A DNA stretch of 61,753 nt from Rubrivivax sp. (lineage in GTDB: Bacteria > Pseudomonadota > Gammaproteobacteria > Burkholderiales > Burkholderiaceae_C), in contig JALHPF010000033.1 in assembly GCA_022842595.1 (NCBI GenBank), positions 1 to 61,753 on the forward strand, read 5' to 3'. The notes beneath the pieces were generated by a model. That model worked only from the letters and a program-made list of their open reading frames with translations. It did no database searches and had not been told where the DNA came from. A program made the translations under genes and the position numbers. Positions 16,401 to 23,346 of this stretch are shown one piece after another. Within the stretch, counting starts at the first letter, position 1. The number at the start of each line of letters is the position of its first letter.

Positions 16401-16677
16401 CGGCCTCGACGCGATCCGCCGCAGCCGCCCGGACCTGGTGCTGCTGGACATGCACCTGCCCGACGTGAGCGGCCTGGAACTGCTGCGCCACCTGAAGGAC
16501 GACCCGGAGCTGACAGAAATCCCGGTCATCGCGGTGTCGGCCGACGCCACCGCGGCGCGAATGACCGAGGCGCTGACAATGGGCGCGCTGAGCTACGTCA
16601 CCAAGCCGGTCGACGTGCCGCGTTTCCTCGCCGTGCTGGACGAAGCCCTGGAAAGCCTGGAAACACGCTGGGGCTGA
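13405..16677 (+). CDS. Hybrid sensor histidine kinase (MASE1-CHASE-PAS-HisKA-HATPase-REC)
   Basis: A 1090-residue membrane kinase. Residues about 25-240 form a MASE1-type multi-helix sensor (GIAALMLAGPPGYASPLYPS through LPLLLAMALTATAML). Residues about 245-440 look like an extracytoplasmic CHASE domain, closed by a membrane helix near 512-537. A PAS domain (about 570-690, NHMPIGVMFLDVRGRLLECN) precedes the HisKA box FVSRMSHELRTPLNAMIGF with phospho-accepting His728, then an HATPase_c domain (about 840-950) with NLLSNAVKYN. A C-terminal receiver has Asp1015 in LLLDMHLPDVSG. All catalytic parts are present. The ligand is unknown. It is the first core gene right of the island, and no partner regulator is adjacent. 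Confidence 0.92.
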   Translation: MTAHVDVDLGSERLGLPAPAGRPRRKRRWLMPMLVTALAYAIVGIAALMLAGPPGYASPLYPSAGIALAAALTWGRRALPGVAIGALAVNIFLGLKQPQATSWVLLGLPLVIALGAAAQAWLGAWLVKRYTSRPVVLNSPRDIALVGLLGAAVACVVSASMGTLALSLSGAVARDSWMQNWLTWWVGDVLGVLIATPAVLTLIGQPRGDWRARRLTVGLPLLLAMALTATAMLKLERLDQQRLRATFERDVDRLASDAQSRLQVPLYALQALHGIARAQPTLDASALQAASRWWLALPRQLLAMGYSVRVPRLDIERFEAGVQGNGLPAYRVFHRDDGAALARDDEVLAIRLIEPSDGNSAALGVNTLSIPAARDAVLQARRSGQPKSTVGFRLTQAAADGEIGVVVYQALYEGEPATDPERDASFRGVVFVTLRAEAMLEGLAGPEKAHLDWCLVDPDRTTTQRRIAGTAGCEARATPALNFQTTRTLELGGRNFELRVDSSPGSVPLQQREGTLLLSLAALAAVATLGALLLVVTGHSRRTQMAVRAATGDLRREMAERSQTQQALADSEERLRSILNHMPIGVMFLDVRGRLLECNPRLCEMLGETVEQLRGLSLVDLLHPDERSSLRSHGRGDGIGDEQADDALALQRADVEHQPLRLQRSDGSSVWVQVSTTALREGHDEQGRRVGVVQDITEHLRLRDSERALQEAEASNRAKSEFVSRMSHELRTPLNAMIGFAQLLGLDREPGLTSHQMEWTQQIQRAGWHLLEMINETLDLARIESGAVRLKCEPVALAGLVRGARALVSAQAEQRHIVIEESLSAEAQAVLGDATRLKQVLTNLLSNAVKYNVENGRVWMSARPGVDGSVVIAVTDTGLGMTPEQLSGLFQPYNRLGREASDIEGTGIGLVISRRLVELMGGTLEARSVAGKGSTFTLRLPAADAAETPEAPQATSFNAPYQQRRVHYVEDNPTNVEVMRGVLLQRPQVQMDVSVNGLDGLDAIRRSRPDLVLLDMHLPDVSGLELLRHLKDDPELTEIPVIAVSADATAARMTEALTMGALSYVTKPVDVPRFLAVLDEALESLETRWG

Positions 16678-16690
16678 GCCTGCGGCGTCG

Positions 16691-16717
16691 TCAGCACTCT
16701 CGACCGGTGAGTGCTAA
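16691..16717 (+). promoter_or_regulatory. CIRCE element (HrcA operator) upstream of rpoH
   Basis: The sequence TCAGCACTC-N9-GAGTGCTAA matches the CIRCE consensus TTAGCACTC-N9-GAGTGCTAA at 17 of 18 arm positions with the exact 9-bp spacer. A -10-like TAATAT (16715-16720) overlaps the right arm, so HrcA binding would block this promoter. It lies 43 bp before the rpoH start. Confidence 0.9.
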
Positions 16718-16759
16718 TATTTAGGGAACTTGGCGATTTCGCCTGGATCAGAAGGCAGC

Positions 16760-17728
16760 ATGAACATGACCGCCGCCACCGCCACGACTGTTTTCCCTTC
16801 GTCGAACCTGTCGACCTTGTCGACCTTGTCCGTTCGCGACCCCTGGGCCATGGTGCCGTCGCTGGGCAACCTGGACGCCTACATCTCGGCCGTCGGCCGC
16901 CTGCCGATGCTGACGCAGGGCGAAGAAAGCTCGCTCGCGCGCCGCCTGCAGGCCACCGGTGACTTGCAGGCTGCCGGCCAACTGGTGTTGTCGCACCTGC
17001 GCCTGGTGGTTTCCGTGTCGCGCCAGTACCTGGGCTATGGCCTCCCGCATGGTGACCTGATTCAGGAAGGCAACATCGGCTTGATGAAGGCCGTGAAGCG
17101 TTTCGACCCCGAACAGGGCGTGCGCCTGGTGAGCTATGCGCTGCATTGGATCAAGGCCGAGATCCATGAATACATCCTGAAGAACTGGCGCATGGTCAAG
17201 CTGGCCACGACCAAGGCCCAGCGCAAGCTTTTCTTCAACCTGCGTTCGATGAAACAAGGGTTGAAGGCCGACGCCAGCGACGACGACACCCACCGCAACA
17301 CACTGACTCCGGCGGAAGTGGCGAATGTGGCGACGCGGCTGAACGTCAAGGCCGAGGAAGTCATCGAGATGGAAACGCGGCTGTCCGGCGGCGACGTGGC
17401 CCTGGAGCCCCAAACCGACGACGGCGAGGAGAGCTTTGCGCCGATCGCCTACCTGGCTGACGACACGCATGAGCCCACGCGCGCCCTGGAAGCGCGCCAC
17501 CGCGACTGGCTCTCGGCCGACGGCATCCAGCAAGCGCTGGATGTGCTGGACGCGCGCAGCCGCCGGGTCGTCGAAGAGCGCTGGCTGAAGGTCAACGACG
17601 ACGCTTCGGGCGGCATGACGCTGCACGACCTGGCGTCCGAATACGGCGTCAGCGCCGAACGCATCCGCCAGATCGAGGTGGCCGCGTTGAAGAAGATGCG
17701 CAAAGCGCTGGAAACCGCCACGGCCTGA
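16760..17728 (+). CDS. rpoH: RNA polymerase heat-shock sigma factor RpoH (sigma-32)
   Basis: A 322-residue sigma-70 family protein. The start at 16760 is preceded by GAAGG; an in-frame start at 16730 would add ten residues. Region 2 is clear (RLVVSVSRQYLGYGLPHGDL, then IQEGNIGLMKAVKRFDPEQG), the RpoH-specific box QRKLFFNLRSMK is present, and region 4 ends with LASEYGVSAERIRQIEVAAL. It directs RNA polymerase to chaperone and protease genes upon heat stress. The CIRCE element in front places it under HrcA repression, linking both heat-shock control circuits. A strong hairpin follows the stop. Confidence 0.96.
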   Translation: MNMTAATATTVFPSSNLSTLSTLSVRDPWAMVPSLGNLDAYISAVGRLPMLTQGEESSLARRLQATGDLQAAGQLVLSHLRLVVSVSRQYLGYGLPHGDLIQEGNIGLMKAVKRFDPEQGVRLVSYALHWIKAEIHEYILKNWRMVKLATTKAQRKLFFNLRSMKQGLKADASDDDTHRNTLTPAEVANVATRLNVKAEEVIEMETRLSGGDVALEPQTDDGEESFAPIAYLADDTHEPTRALEARHRDWLSADGIQQALDVLDARSRRVVEERWLKVNDDASGGMTLHDLASEYGVSAERIRQIEVAALKKMRKALETATA

Positions 17729-17742
17729 GGCCACTGCCTGAC

Positions 17743-17772
17743 GCCGGCAGCGGGCAAGGCCCGTCTGCCGGC
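17743..17772. terminator. Bidirectional terminator hairpin between rpoH and sco1
   Basis: The arms GCCGGCAGCGGGC and GCCCG(T)CTGCCGGC form a long GC-rich stem with a 3-nt loop and one bulged T, lying exactly in the gap between the convergent rpoH and SCO genes. No long T run follows, so efficient intrinsic termination is inferred from position and stem strength. Confidence 0.65.
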
Positions 17773-17774
17773 CC

Positions 17775-18401
17775 TCAGGGCTTTTCGGCCAGCAGCAGCT
17801 TCAAGTCATGCACGAGGGCCGGCGCGCCCGTGCCGTAGCGCGTGAACAGCCGCACCCGGCCCTGCGTGTCGAACACGTAGGACCCCGCAGTGTGGTCCAT
17901 CGTGTAGCTGCCTTCGGTCTTGCCCGGCACCTTGTTGTAGAACACCTTGAAGTGCTTGGCCGCAGCCCGCGTCTCGTCGAGCGTGCCGCGCAGTGCGATG
18001 AAGCCGGCGCCATAGTTGCCCACATACGCCTGCAGCACTTCCGGCGTGTCGCGCTCGGGGTCGATGGTGACGAAGATGCCCTGGACCTTGTCGCCATCGG
18101 CGCCGAGTGCCTTCTTCACCTCGGCCAGTTCCAGCAACGTCGTCGGACAGACGTCGGGGCACTGCGCGAAGCCGAAGAAGACGACGACGATGCGGCCCTT
18201 GAACTCGGCCAGGCTGCGAACCTGTCCGCTGCTGTCGGGCAGCTTCAGTTCGCGGGCGTAGTCGGCGCCGGTGATGTCCACTGCCTTGAAGCTGGCCGAG
18301 CCGGCGCCCGGGCCGCTGACCGGGCGGTCGCAACCCGCAGCCAGCGCCAGCAGGCCCATGGCCGCAGCCAGGGTCAGGCGCCGAGAAGTCTTGAAAGCCA
18401 T
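17775..18401 (-). CDS. SCO1/SenC copper chaperone for cytochrome c oxidase
   Basis: A 208-residue lipoprotein starting MAFKTSRRLTLAAAMG. The signal peptide ends in the lipobox LAAGC, so it should be lipid-anchored and face the periplasm. The thioredoxin-like core has the copper ligands CPDVC in FFGFAQCPDVCPTTL and the distal His in MDHTAGSY. SCO proteins deliver or reduce copper for the CuA site of subunit II. It is the last gene of the oxidase cluster and its 5' end overlaps ctaB by 28 bp. Confidence 0.93.
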   Translation of the reverse strand: MAFKTSRRLTLAAAMGLLALAAGCDRPVSGPGAGSASFKAVDITGADYARELKLPDSSGQVRSLAEFKGRIVVVFFGFAQCPDVCPTTLLELAEVKKALGADGDKVQGIFVTIDPERDTPEVLQAYVGNYGAGFIALRGTLDETRAAAKHFKVFYNKVPGKTEGSYTMDHTAGSYVFDTQGRVRLFTRYGTGAPALVHDLKLLLAEKP

Positions 18402-19294
18402 GGGCTCAGGTAGTGGTCGACCAGGAGCGCCGCGAACAGCAGCGACAGGTGCCAGATCGAAAAACGGAAGGTGCGCCGGGCCAGTGCGTCGCTGTACTCG
18501 CGCCACAGTTGCCAGGCCAGCATGATGAACCAGGCACCCAGCACCACGGCAGCGGCCAGGTAGATCCAGCCGCTCATGCGGTAGGTGAAGGGCAACAGGG
18601 TCGCCGCGAACAGCACGATGGTGTAAAGCAGTACCTGAAGCCGCGTGAATTCCGGGCCGTGGGTGATGGGCAGCATCGGCAGCCCGGCCTTGCGGTAGTC
18701 CTCGGCGCGGTACAGCGCCAGCGCCCAGAAATGCGGCGGCGTCCACAGGAAGATGATCAGGCAGAGCATCAGCGATTCGGCACCGACCTCGCCCGTCATT
18801 GCCGCCCAGCCCAGCACGGGTGGCATCGCGCCCGAGGCGCCACCGATGACGATGTTCTGCGGTGTCAGTGGTTTCAGCACGACCGTGTAGACCACGGCAT
18901 AGCCCACGAAAGTGGCGAAGGTCAGCCACATCGTCAGCGGGTTCACCCACAAGTACAGCACCGCGCTGCCGGCGGCACACAACACGGCCGAGAACACCAG
19001 CGCCTGGCGTGTGCTGAGCTCACCGCGGGCCGTCGGCCGCCACGAGGTGCGGGCCATGCGCCGGTCGATCTGCTGTTCGACCAGGCAGTTGAACGCCGCC
19101 GCCGCACCGGCCACCAGCCAGATGCCGACCACGGCCGCGCCAGCCAGAACGAGGTCGGGCAAGCCGGGCTGGGCCAGCAGCATGCCGATGAGGGCGCAAA
19201 AAACGATCAGCTGCACCACACGCGGCTTTGTCAGCGCGTAGAACTGGGCGATTCGAGACGGAGGGCCAACCGAGGCAGCGAGAACTTGGGACAT
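18374..19294 (-). CDS. ctaB: Protoheme IX farnesyltransferase (heme O synthase)
   Basis: A 306-residue polytopic membrane protein starting MSQVLAASVGPPSRIAQFYA. It carries the prenyltransferase signature NCLVEQQIDRRMART near residue 90 and LYRAEDYRKAGLPMLPI in the second conserved loop. It farnesylates heme B to heme O, which CtaA then converts to heme A for the oxidase. The start lies 11 bp after the ctaA stop and the end overlaps the SCO gene. The open frame extends far upstream, but that part is antisense-like and lies over ctaA. Confidence 0.95.
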   Translation of the reverse strand: MSQVLAASVGPPSRIAQFYALTKPRVVQLIVFCALIGMLLAQPGLPDLVLAGAAVVGIWLVAGAAAAFNCLVEQQIDRRMARTSWRPTARGELSTRQALVFSAVLCAAGSAVLYLWVNPLTMWLTFATFVGYAVVYTVVLKPLTPQNIVIGGASGAMPPVLGWAAMTGEVGAESLMLCLIIFLWTPPHFWALALYRAEDYRKAGLPMLPITHGPEFTRLQVLLYTIVLFAATLLPFTYRMSGWIYLAAAVVLGAWFIMLAWQLWREYSDALARRTFRFSIWHLSLLFAALLVDHYLSPWLSRLLGA

Positions 19295-19305
19295 CGTCGC
19301 TGATT

Positions 19306-20463
19306 TTAGGCGGGCGCCGTCGTGCGCTGGCCGGCTGGCGCCCGTGCACCCTGCACGGCGGCACTGCGCGCCAGCACCAAGGTGAGCAGCAGCACCAGCG
19401 CCGCCGCGCCCGCGGAGTGGCCCAAGGCTGCCAGCAGCGGCCATCCCAGCACGACGTTGGACAGGCCACTGGCCAACTGCAACACCAGCAGTGCCACCAG
19501 CCAGGCGCCAAAACGCCGTCCTTCTGCGTTGTGCCACAGACGCCAGGCCAGCCAGCCCAGCACCAGGGTGGCCAGCACGGCGCACAAGCGGTGCCCCATC
19601 TGGATGGCAACCAAGGCTTCGAAGCTGAGCAGCCCGCCCTCCTGCGTTCGCCCGAGGTGGCGCAGCAGGGTGAAGCCTTCGTCGAAGTTCATGACCGGCC
19701 ACCATTGGCCGTTGCACTGCGGGAAGCCCTGGCAGGCGAGCACGGCGTAGTTGGTGCTGACCCAGCCGCCGCTGGCCACCTGCAGCACCAGCACCGCCAG
19801 CGCCACAGCCGCCAGCCGGCGCACCCCGGCCGGCAACGCCAGCAGCGGCGCGGCGCGGCCGCTGCCCTGCTGCACGAATCGGGTGTGCTGAACCGCCAGC
19901 AGAGCCAGCAGCGCCAGGCCGCCCAGCAGGTGCAGGGTGACGATGGCCGGATAGAGCTTGAGCGTGACGGTGTACTTGCCGAACAAGCCCTGCACGATCA
20001 CCCAGGCCAGCGTGAAGCTCGGCCACCAGGGCGAAAACGGCAGCCGCCGGCGTTCGACCCAGGCCGTGGCGGCCATCACCAGGATGAGCACGCCCACGGT
20101 CATCGCCAGGTAGCGGTGGATCATCTCGATCCAGGCCTTCGACCAGGTGACGGGGCCGCCGGGCAGGCCGCTTTCTGCGGCGGCGATGTCGGCACGCGCG
20201 CCGAAAGGGCTGGCTTCGCCATAGCAGCCGGGCCAGTCGGGGCAGCCCAGGCCTGAATCAGACAGGCGCGTGAAGGCGCCGAAGACGATGAGGTCGAAGG
20301 TGAGAAACAGCGTCAGCGCAGTCAATGCGGCCAGCCGGCCGCGGGTGTCGCTGCCGCGCTGGCGCAGCCACACCCAGGACAGCGGCAGCAGCGCCACGAC
20401 GGCCGCCAGCAGCAGCAGGCGAAGCGTGGGCGCCAGGTCGACGGCGGGAACGGCCGCGTCCAT
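19306..20463 (-). CDS. ctaA: Heme A synthase (COX15/CtaA)
   Basis: A 385-residue protein starting MDAAVPAVDLAPTLR, two bases after the upstream stop. Eight hydrophobic segments are visible. Conserved motifs include GAFTRLSDSGLGCPDWPGCY near residue 60, with the cysteine pair of the family, heme-ligand histidines in EMIHRYLA and TLHLLGG, and a second half with ALVAIQMGHRLCA and LGHSAGAAAL. It oxidises heme O to heme A. It sits between the thioredoxin-like gene and ctaB as part of one operon. Confidence 0.95.
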   Translation of the reverse strand: MDAAVPAVDLAPTLRLLLLAAVVALLPLSWVWLRQRGSDTRGRLAALTALTLFLTFDLIVFGAFTRLSDSGLGCPDWPGCYGEASPFGARADIAAAESGLPGGPVTWSKAWIEMIHRYLAMTVGVLILVMAATAWVERRRLPFSPWWPSFTLAWVIVQGLFGKYTVTLKLYPAIVTLHLLGGLALLALLAVQHTRFVQQGSGRAAPLLALPAGVRRLAAVALAVLVLQVASGGWVSTNYAVLACQGFPQCNGQWWPVMNFDEGFTLLRHLGRTQEGGLLSFEALVAIQMGHRLCAVLATLVLGWLAWRLWHNAEGRRFGAWLVALLVLQLASGLSNVVLGWPLLAALGHSAGAAALVLLLTLVLARSAAVQGARAPAGQRTTAPA

Positions 20464-20465
20464 GT

Positions 20466-21113
20466 TCAGCGGCCTGCCTGGTCCCAGGACGACGAGGCCC
20501 GCAGCAGGCGTTCGATGTCGCGCTTGACCTTCGCCGGCTCGGGGTTGGCGGGCATGCGCATCATCCATTCGCCCATCGGGTCGACGAGGTATAGATGGTC
20601 CTCCAGCGCCTGCCCGGCTTCGGGCTTCAGCCAGTCCGCAGTGGCGGCGGCATCGGCGAGCAGCATGGTCAGCGGCGGTGGGGCCTCGGCCGAAGCGCGA
20701 AGCGCCGGCGCCGGCGGCTGGCCGTCGGTGATGAGCCAGACGCGATCGAGGCGTTCACGTTCGCGGCCCAGCATCTCGCGCAGCTGGCGCTGCATGAAGA
20801 GGCGCTTGTCGCAGGCTTCGTTGCAGCTGCTGGGCCCGACAGCCACGAGCAGCCATTGGCCTTTCAATGCCGTGGCCGCCAGCGGCTGGCCGTCCAGCGT
20901 GCGCAGCGCCAGGGCGTCCGTGAGCGTGCGCGTGGGCAGGATCAGCGTGCCGTAGTTCGTGCGGCCTTCGGGGCGGATGACGAAATAGGTCATGTACGAC
21001 GCGATCACCGGCGCCGCGCACACCAGCAGCACGAGCAGCATCTTCAGGCGCCCCATGCGCGTGCGGCGGCGGTCGGCCTCCAGATCGGGGGCCGGGATGT
21101 TGTGCACGGTCAT
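20466..21113 (-). CDS. Membrane-anchored thioredoxin-like protein of the oxidase cluster
   Basis: A 215-residue protein from MTVHNIPAPDLEADR; an alternative ATG at 21164 would overlap surf1 by 41 bp. One membrane helix (LKMLLVLLVCAAPVIASYMT) precedes a periplasmic domain with GQWLLVAVGPSSCNEACDKR, in which the CNEAC pair has the C-x3-C spacing of SCO proteins. No distal copper-ligand His comparable to SCO is evident. Genes in this slot are common in Burkholderiales oxidase clusters and I have no established name for them. A role in redox or copper handling during oxidase assembly is inference. Confidence 0.8.
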   Translation of the reverse strand: MTVHNIPAPDLEADRRRTRMGRLKMLLVLLVCAAPVIASYMTYFVIRPEGRTNYGTLILPTRTLTDALALRTLDGQPLAATALKGQWLLVAVGPSSCNEACDKRLFMQRQLREMLGRERERLDRVWLITDGQPPAPALRASAEAPPPLTMLLADAAATADWLKPEAGQALEDHLYLVDPMGEWMMRMPANPEPAKVKRDIERLLRASSSWDQAGR

Positions 21114-21123
21114 GGCCAGCGGC

Positions 21124-21843
21124 TCAGAGCCTGCGCCGGGGACGGATGAGTTGGAACCAGACATAGAGACCCAGGATCAGCGCAGCCAGCGCAAACCATT
21201 GAAAGGCGTAACCATAGTGCTTGTGGACGCCAGTGGCGGGTGGCAGCCAGTCGCGCAGCAGGCCATCTGGCGCCGCGCCGCCAGCTTCCTGCAACAGGGA
21301 AAGCGGCCGCAGCTTCAGCCGCCATTCGCGGCCGAAACCTTCGATGTCGAGATTCTGGCGCACGGGCCCGCTGTCCACGCCGTCGAATTCGTACAACCGC
21401 GCCGGCGGGGGGGCGATGCGGCCGGCCACTTCGACGGGTTCGGCGGGGGTCGGCGGCGGCACCACTTTCGTGCGGTCGAGCAGGTCGCGGGGCTGCCAGC
21501 CGCGCTGCACCAGGATGGCTGTGCCATCGCCCAGCAGCAATGGCGTGACGACAAAAAAGCCCGGCCGGCCCTGCATCTGCCGGTTCTCGAGGTAGACCGT
21601 GGCCTCAGGCAGCCAGCGGCCGGCCACGACAATGCGGCGGTGATGCTGCTGCACGGCCGCTTCCGGATCAGCAGCCAGGGCCTGCATGTCCAGCGGCGGC
21701 AGGGCACGGCGCTGGTCGAGCGTCGCCTGCAGCAGGTTCTTCTGTGCCGCCCGGTCGAGCTGCCAGACACCCAGCCGCGCTGTCACCGCCACGCCCAGCA
21801 GCGCGGCCAGCAGCACCACGGCCTTGGCCCCGCTCAAGCGCAC
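21124..21843 (-). CDS. SURF1 family cytochrome oxidase biogenesis protein
   Basis: A 239-residue protein starting at GTG (VRLSGAKAVVLLAALLGV); no in-frame ATG fits and a run of G precedes the start. It has the SURF1 layout: an N-terminal membrane helix, a periplasmic domain with LGVWQLDRAAQK, VYLENRQMQGRPGFFVVTPL and ILVQRGWQPRD, and a C-terminal helix with HYGYAFQWFALAALILGLYV. SURF1 helps insert heme A into subunit I. It is divergent from the DUF2909 gene by 30 bp. Confidence 0.92.
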   Translation of the reverse strand: MRLSGAKAVVLLAALLGVAVTARLGVWQLDRAAQKNLLQATLDQRRALPPLDMQALAADPEAAVQQHHRRIVVAGRWLPEATVYLENRQMQGRPGFFVVTPLLLGDGTAILVQRGWQPRDLLDRTKVVPPPTPAEPVEVAGRIAPPPARLYEFDGVDSGPVRQNLDIEGFGREWRLKLRPLSLLQEAGGAAPDGLLRDWLPPATGVHKHYGYAFQWFALAALILGLYVWFQLIRPRRRL

Positions 21844-21873
21844 GGGACCCCCCGCAGCCCATAATCCCCACCA

Positions 21874-22098
21874 ATGAAAAGCCTGTTCATCGCGATGCTC
21901 GTGGGTGTGTTGCTGGCCCTGGCCGGTGCCGGCCTTTTCATGCTTCGCAAGAGCGGCGACACCGAAGACCAGCGCAGCAACCGCATGGCACGTGCCTTGG
22001 CTCTGCGTGTAGCGCTGTCGGTGGCTTTGTTCCTGTTCATCCTGTTCAGCTGGTACATGGGCTGGGTGAAACCCGGCGGGCTGCCGGTAGGCCACTGA
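21874..22098 (+). CDS. DUF2909 family twin-helix membrane protein
   Basis: A 74-residue protein with two membrane helices (MKSLFIAMLVGVLLALAGAG and LRVALSVALFLFILFSWYMG) joined by the basic loop RKSGDTEDQRSNRMAR. This small family regularly sits between surf1 and cox3 in betaproteobacteria, always against the flow of the oxidase genes. Function is unknown; a part in oxidase assembly is a guess from location. Confidence 0.88.
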   Translation: MKSLFIAMLVGVLLALAGAGLFMLRKSGDTEDQRSNRMARALALRVALSVALFLFILFSWYMGWVKPGGLPVGH

Positions 22099-22123
22099 CC
22101 CCCTGGTCCGAAGCCAGAAATGA

Positions 22124-22148
22124 CAAACGCCGCGGTGCGCGGCGTTTG
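22124..22148. terminator. Bidirectional terminator hairpin between DUF2909 and ctaE
   Basis: Perfect 11-bp arms CAAACGCCGCG and CGCGGCGTTTG enclose a 3-nt loop, with AAA at the outer base of one arm and TTT at the other, so the structure works in both directions. It lies between the convergent DUF2909 and ctaE genes. Confidence 0.8.
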
Positions 22149-22179
22149 CTGCAGGCGCCCGGGAGCGCAGCCTGAGTCG

Positions 22180-23064
22180 TCAGAGCCAGTACACCACCAC
22201 GTACAGGCCCAGCCACACCACGTCGACGAAGTGCCAGTACCAGGCCGCGCCCTCGAAGCCGAAATGGCGCTTGGGCGTGAAGTGGCCCTTCATCAGCCGC
22301 AGCGTGATGAACAGCAGCATCAGCATACCCACGAACACATGGAAACCGTGGAAGCCGGTCAGCATGAAGAAGGTGCTGCCGAAGATGCCCGAGCTGAGCT
22401 TCAGGTTCAGGTCGGTATAGGCGTGGTAGTACTCGTAGCCCTGCACGACGAGGAAGGTGGCACCGAGAGCGACCGTGATCCACATCCACAGGATCGTCTT
22501 CGAACGCTGATTGGCAATCAGGGCATGGTGGGCAATGGTCAGCGTCACGCCCGAAGTCAGAAGCAAGGCGGTGTTGATCGTGGGAAGCCAGAAGGGGCCC
22601 ATCGTCGCGAAAGCCTCGACCGTGCCCGCAGGCGACGCCGTGATGCCGCCGCCGGCGCTGGGCCAGATGGCCTTGAAGTCGGGCCACAGGATCTGGTGGT
22701 CCAGGTTGCCCAGCATGGGTACGGCATGGATGCGGGCCCAGTAGAGTGCACCGAAGAACGCAGCGAAGAACATCACCTCGCTGAAGATGAACCAGCTCAT
22801 GCTCCAGCGGTAAGAAACGTCGATGCGGTCGGAATACAGACCGCTTTCACTTTCGCGAATGGACTCGCTGAACCAGGCGAACATCACGCCCAGCCAGACG
22901 GCCATGCCGGCCAACACCACGTACGCCGCCCAGCCGGCGCCGTTGACCCACTGGCCGGCGCCGAAGATCACCAGGAACAGGCCGGCGGCCATCATCACCG
23001 GGTAGCGCGATGGCGCGGGGATGAAGTAGTGCGGGGTTGTCCCTGCAGGGGTGATGGCTGCCAT
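22180..23064 (-). CDS. ctaE: Cytochrome c oxidase subunit III
   Basis: A 294-residue polytopic protein starting MAAITPAGTTPHYFIPAPSR. It has seven hydrophobic segments and family motifs MSWFIFSEVMFFAAFFGALY, LLLTSGVTLTIAHHAL, FFMLTGFHGFHVFVGMLMLL and the end WYWHFVDVVWLGLYVVVYW. Subunit III stabilises the catalytic core and proton uptake of the aa3 oxidase in the cytoplasmic membrane. It is separated from the DUF2970 gene by 51 bp and followed by a strong terminator. Confidence 0.97.
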   Translation of the reverse strand: MAAITPAGTTPHYFIPAPSRYPVMMAAGLFLVIFGAGQWVNGAGWAAYVVLAGMAVWLGVMFAWFSESIRESESGLYSDRIDVSYRWSMSWFIFSEVMFFAAFFGALYWARIHAVPMLGNLDHQILWPDFKAIWPSAGGGITASPAGTVEAFATMGPFWLPTINTALLLTSGVTLTIAHHALIANQRSKTILWMWITVALGATFLVVQGYEYYHAYTDLNLKLSSGIFGSTFFMLTGFHGFHVFVGMLMLLFITLRLMKGHFTPKRHFGFEGAAWYWHFVDVVWLGLYVVVYWL

Positions 23065-23115
23065 GGCTGTCTTGCTCCAAATAACCTGTTTGACTGTAGT
23101 TCCGGGCCTGAACGA

Positions 23116-23346
23116 TCAGGCGGCGATGCCGCTGCCGATCACCCAGCGCACCAACATGACCAGGGCCGCAATGAACAACACCGCGCCCAGGATCCCGGCA
23201 ATGACGACGTGCACCGGGTTCAATTTCTGCACGTCCTGCTCAAGCCCCTTCGACCGGCGCACGCCAAAGAACGACCAGGCCACGGCTTGTACCGTCTGCA
23301 GCAGCGAGCCTTCGCGCCTGACCGCGTCCTTGAGTCCGTCGCTCAC
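23116..23346 (-). CDS. DUF2970 family small membrane protein
   Basis: A 76-residue protein starting at GTG (VSDGLKDAVRREGSLLQT), whose start overlaps the ctaG stop as GTGA. It has a conserved-looking amphipathic N-terminus, QTVQAVAWSFFGVRRSKG, and one membrane helix, VVIAGILGAVLFIAALVMLV. The family is a standard member of beta- and gammaproteobacterial oxidase clusters. Its role is unknown. Confidence 0.87.
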   Translation of the reverse strand: MSDGLKDAVRREGSLLQTVQAVAWSFFGVRRSKGLEQDVQKLNPVHVVIAGILGAVLFIAALVMLVRWVIGSGIAA

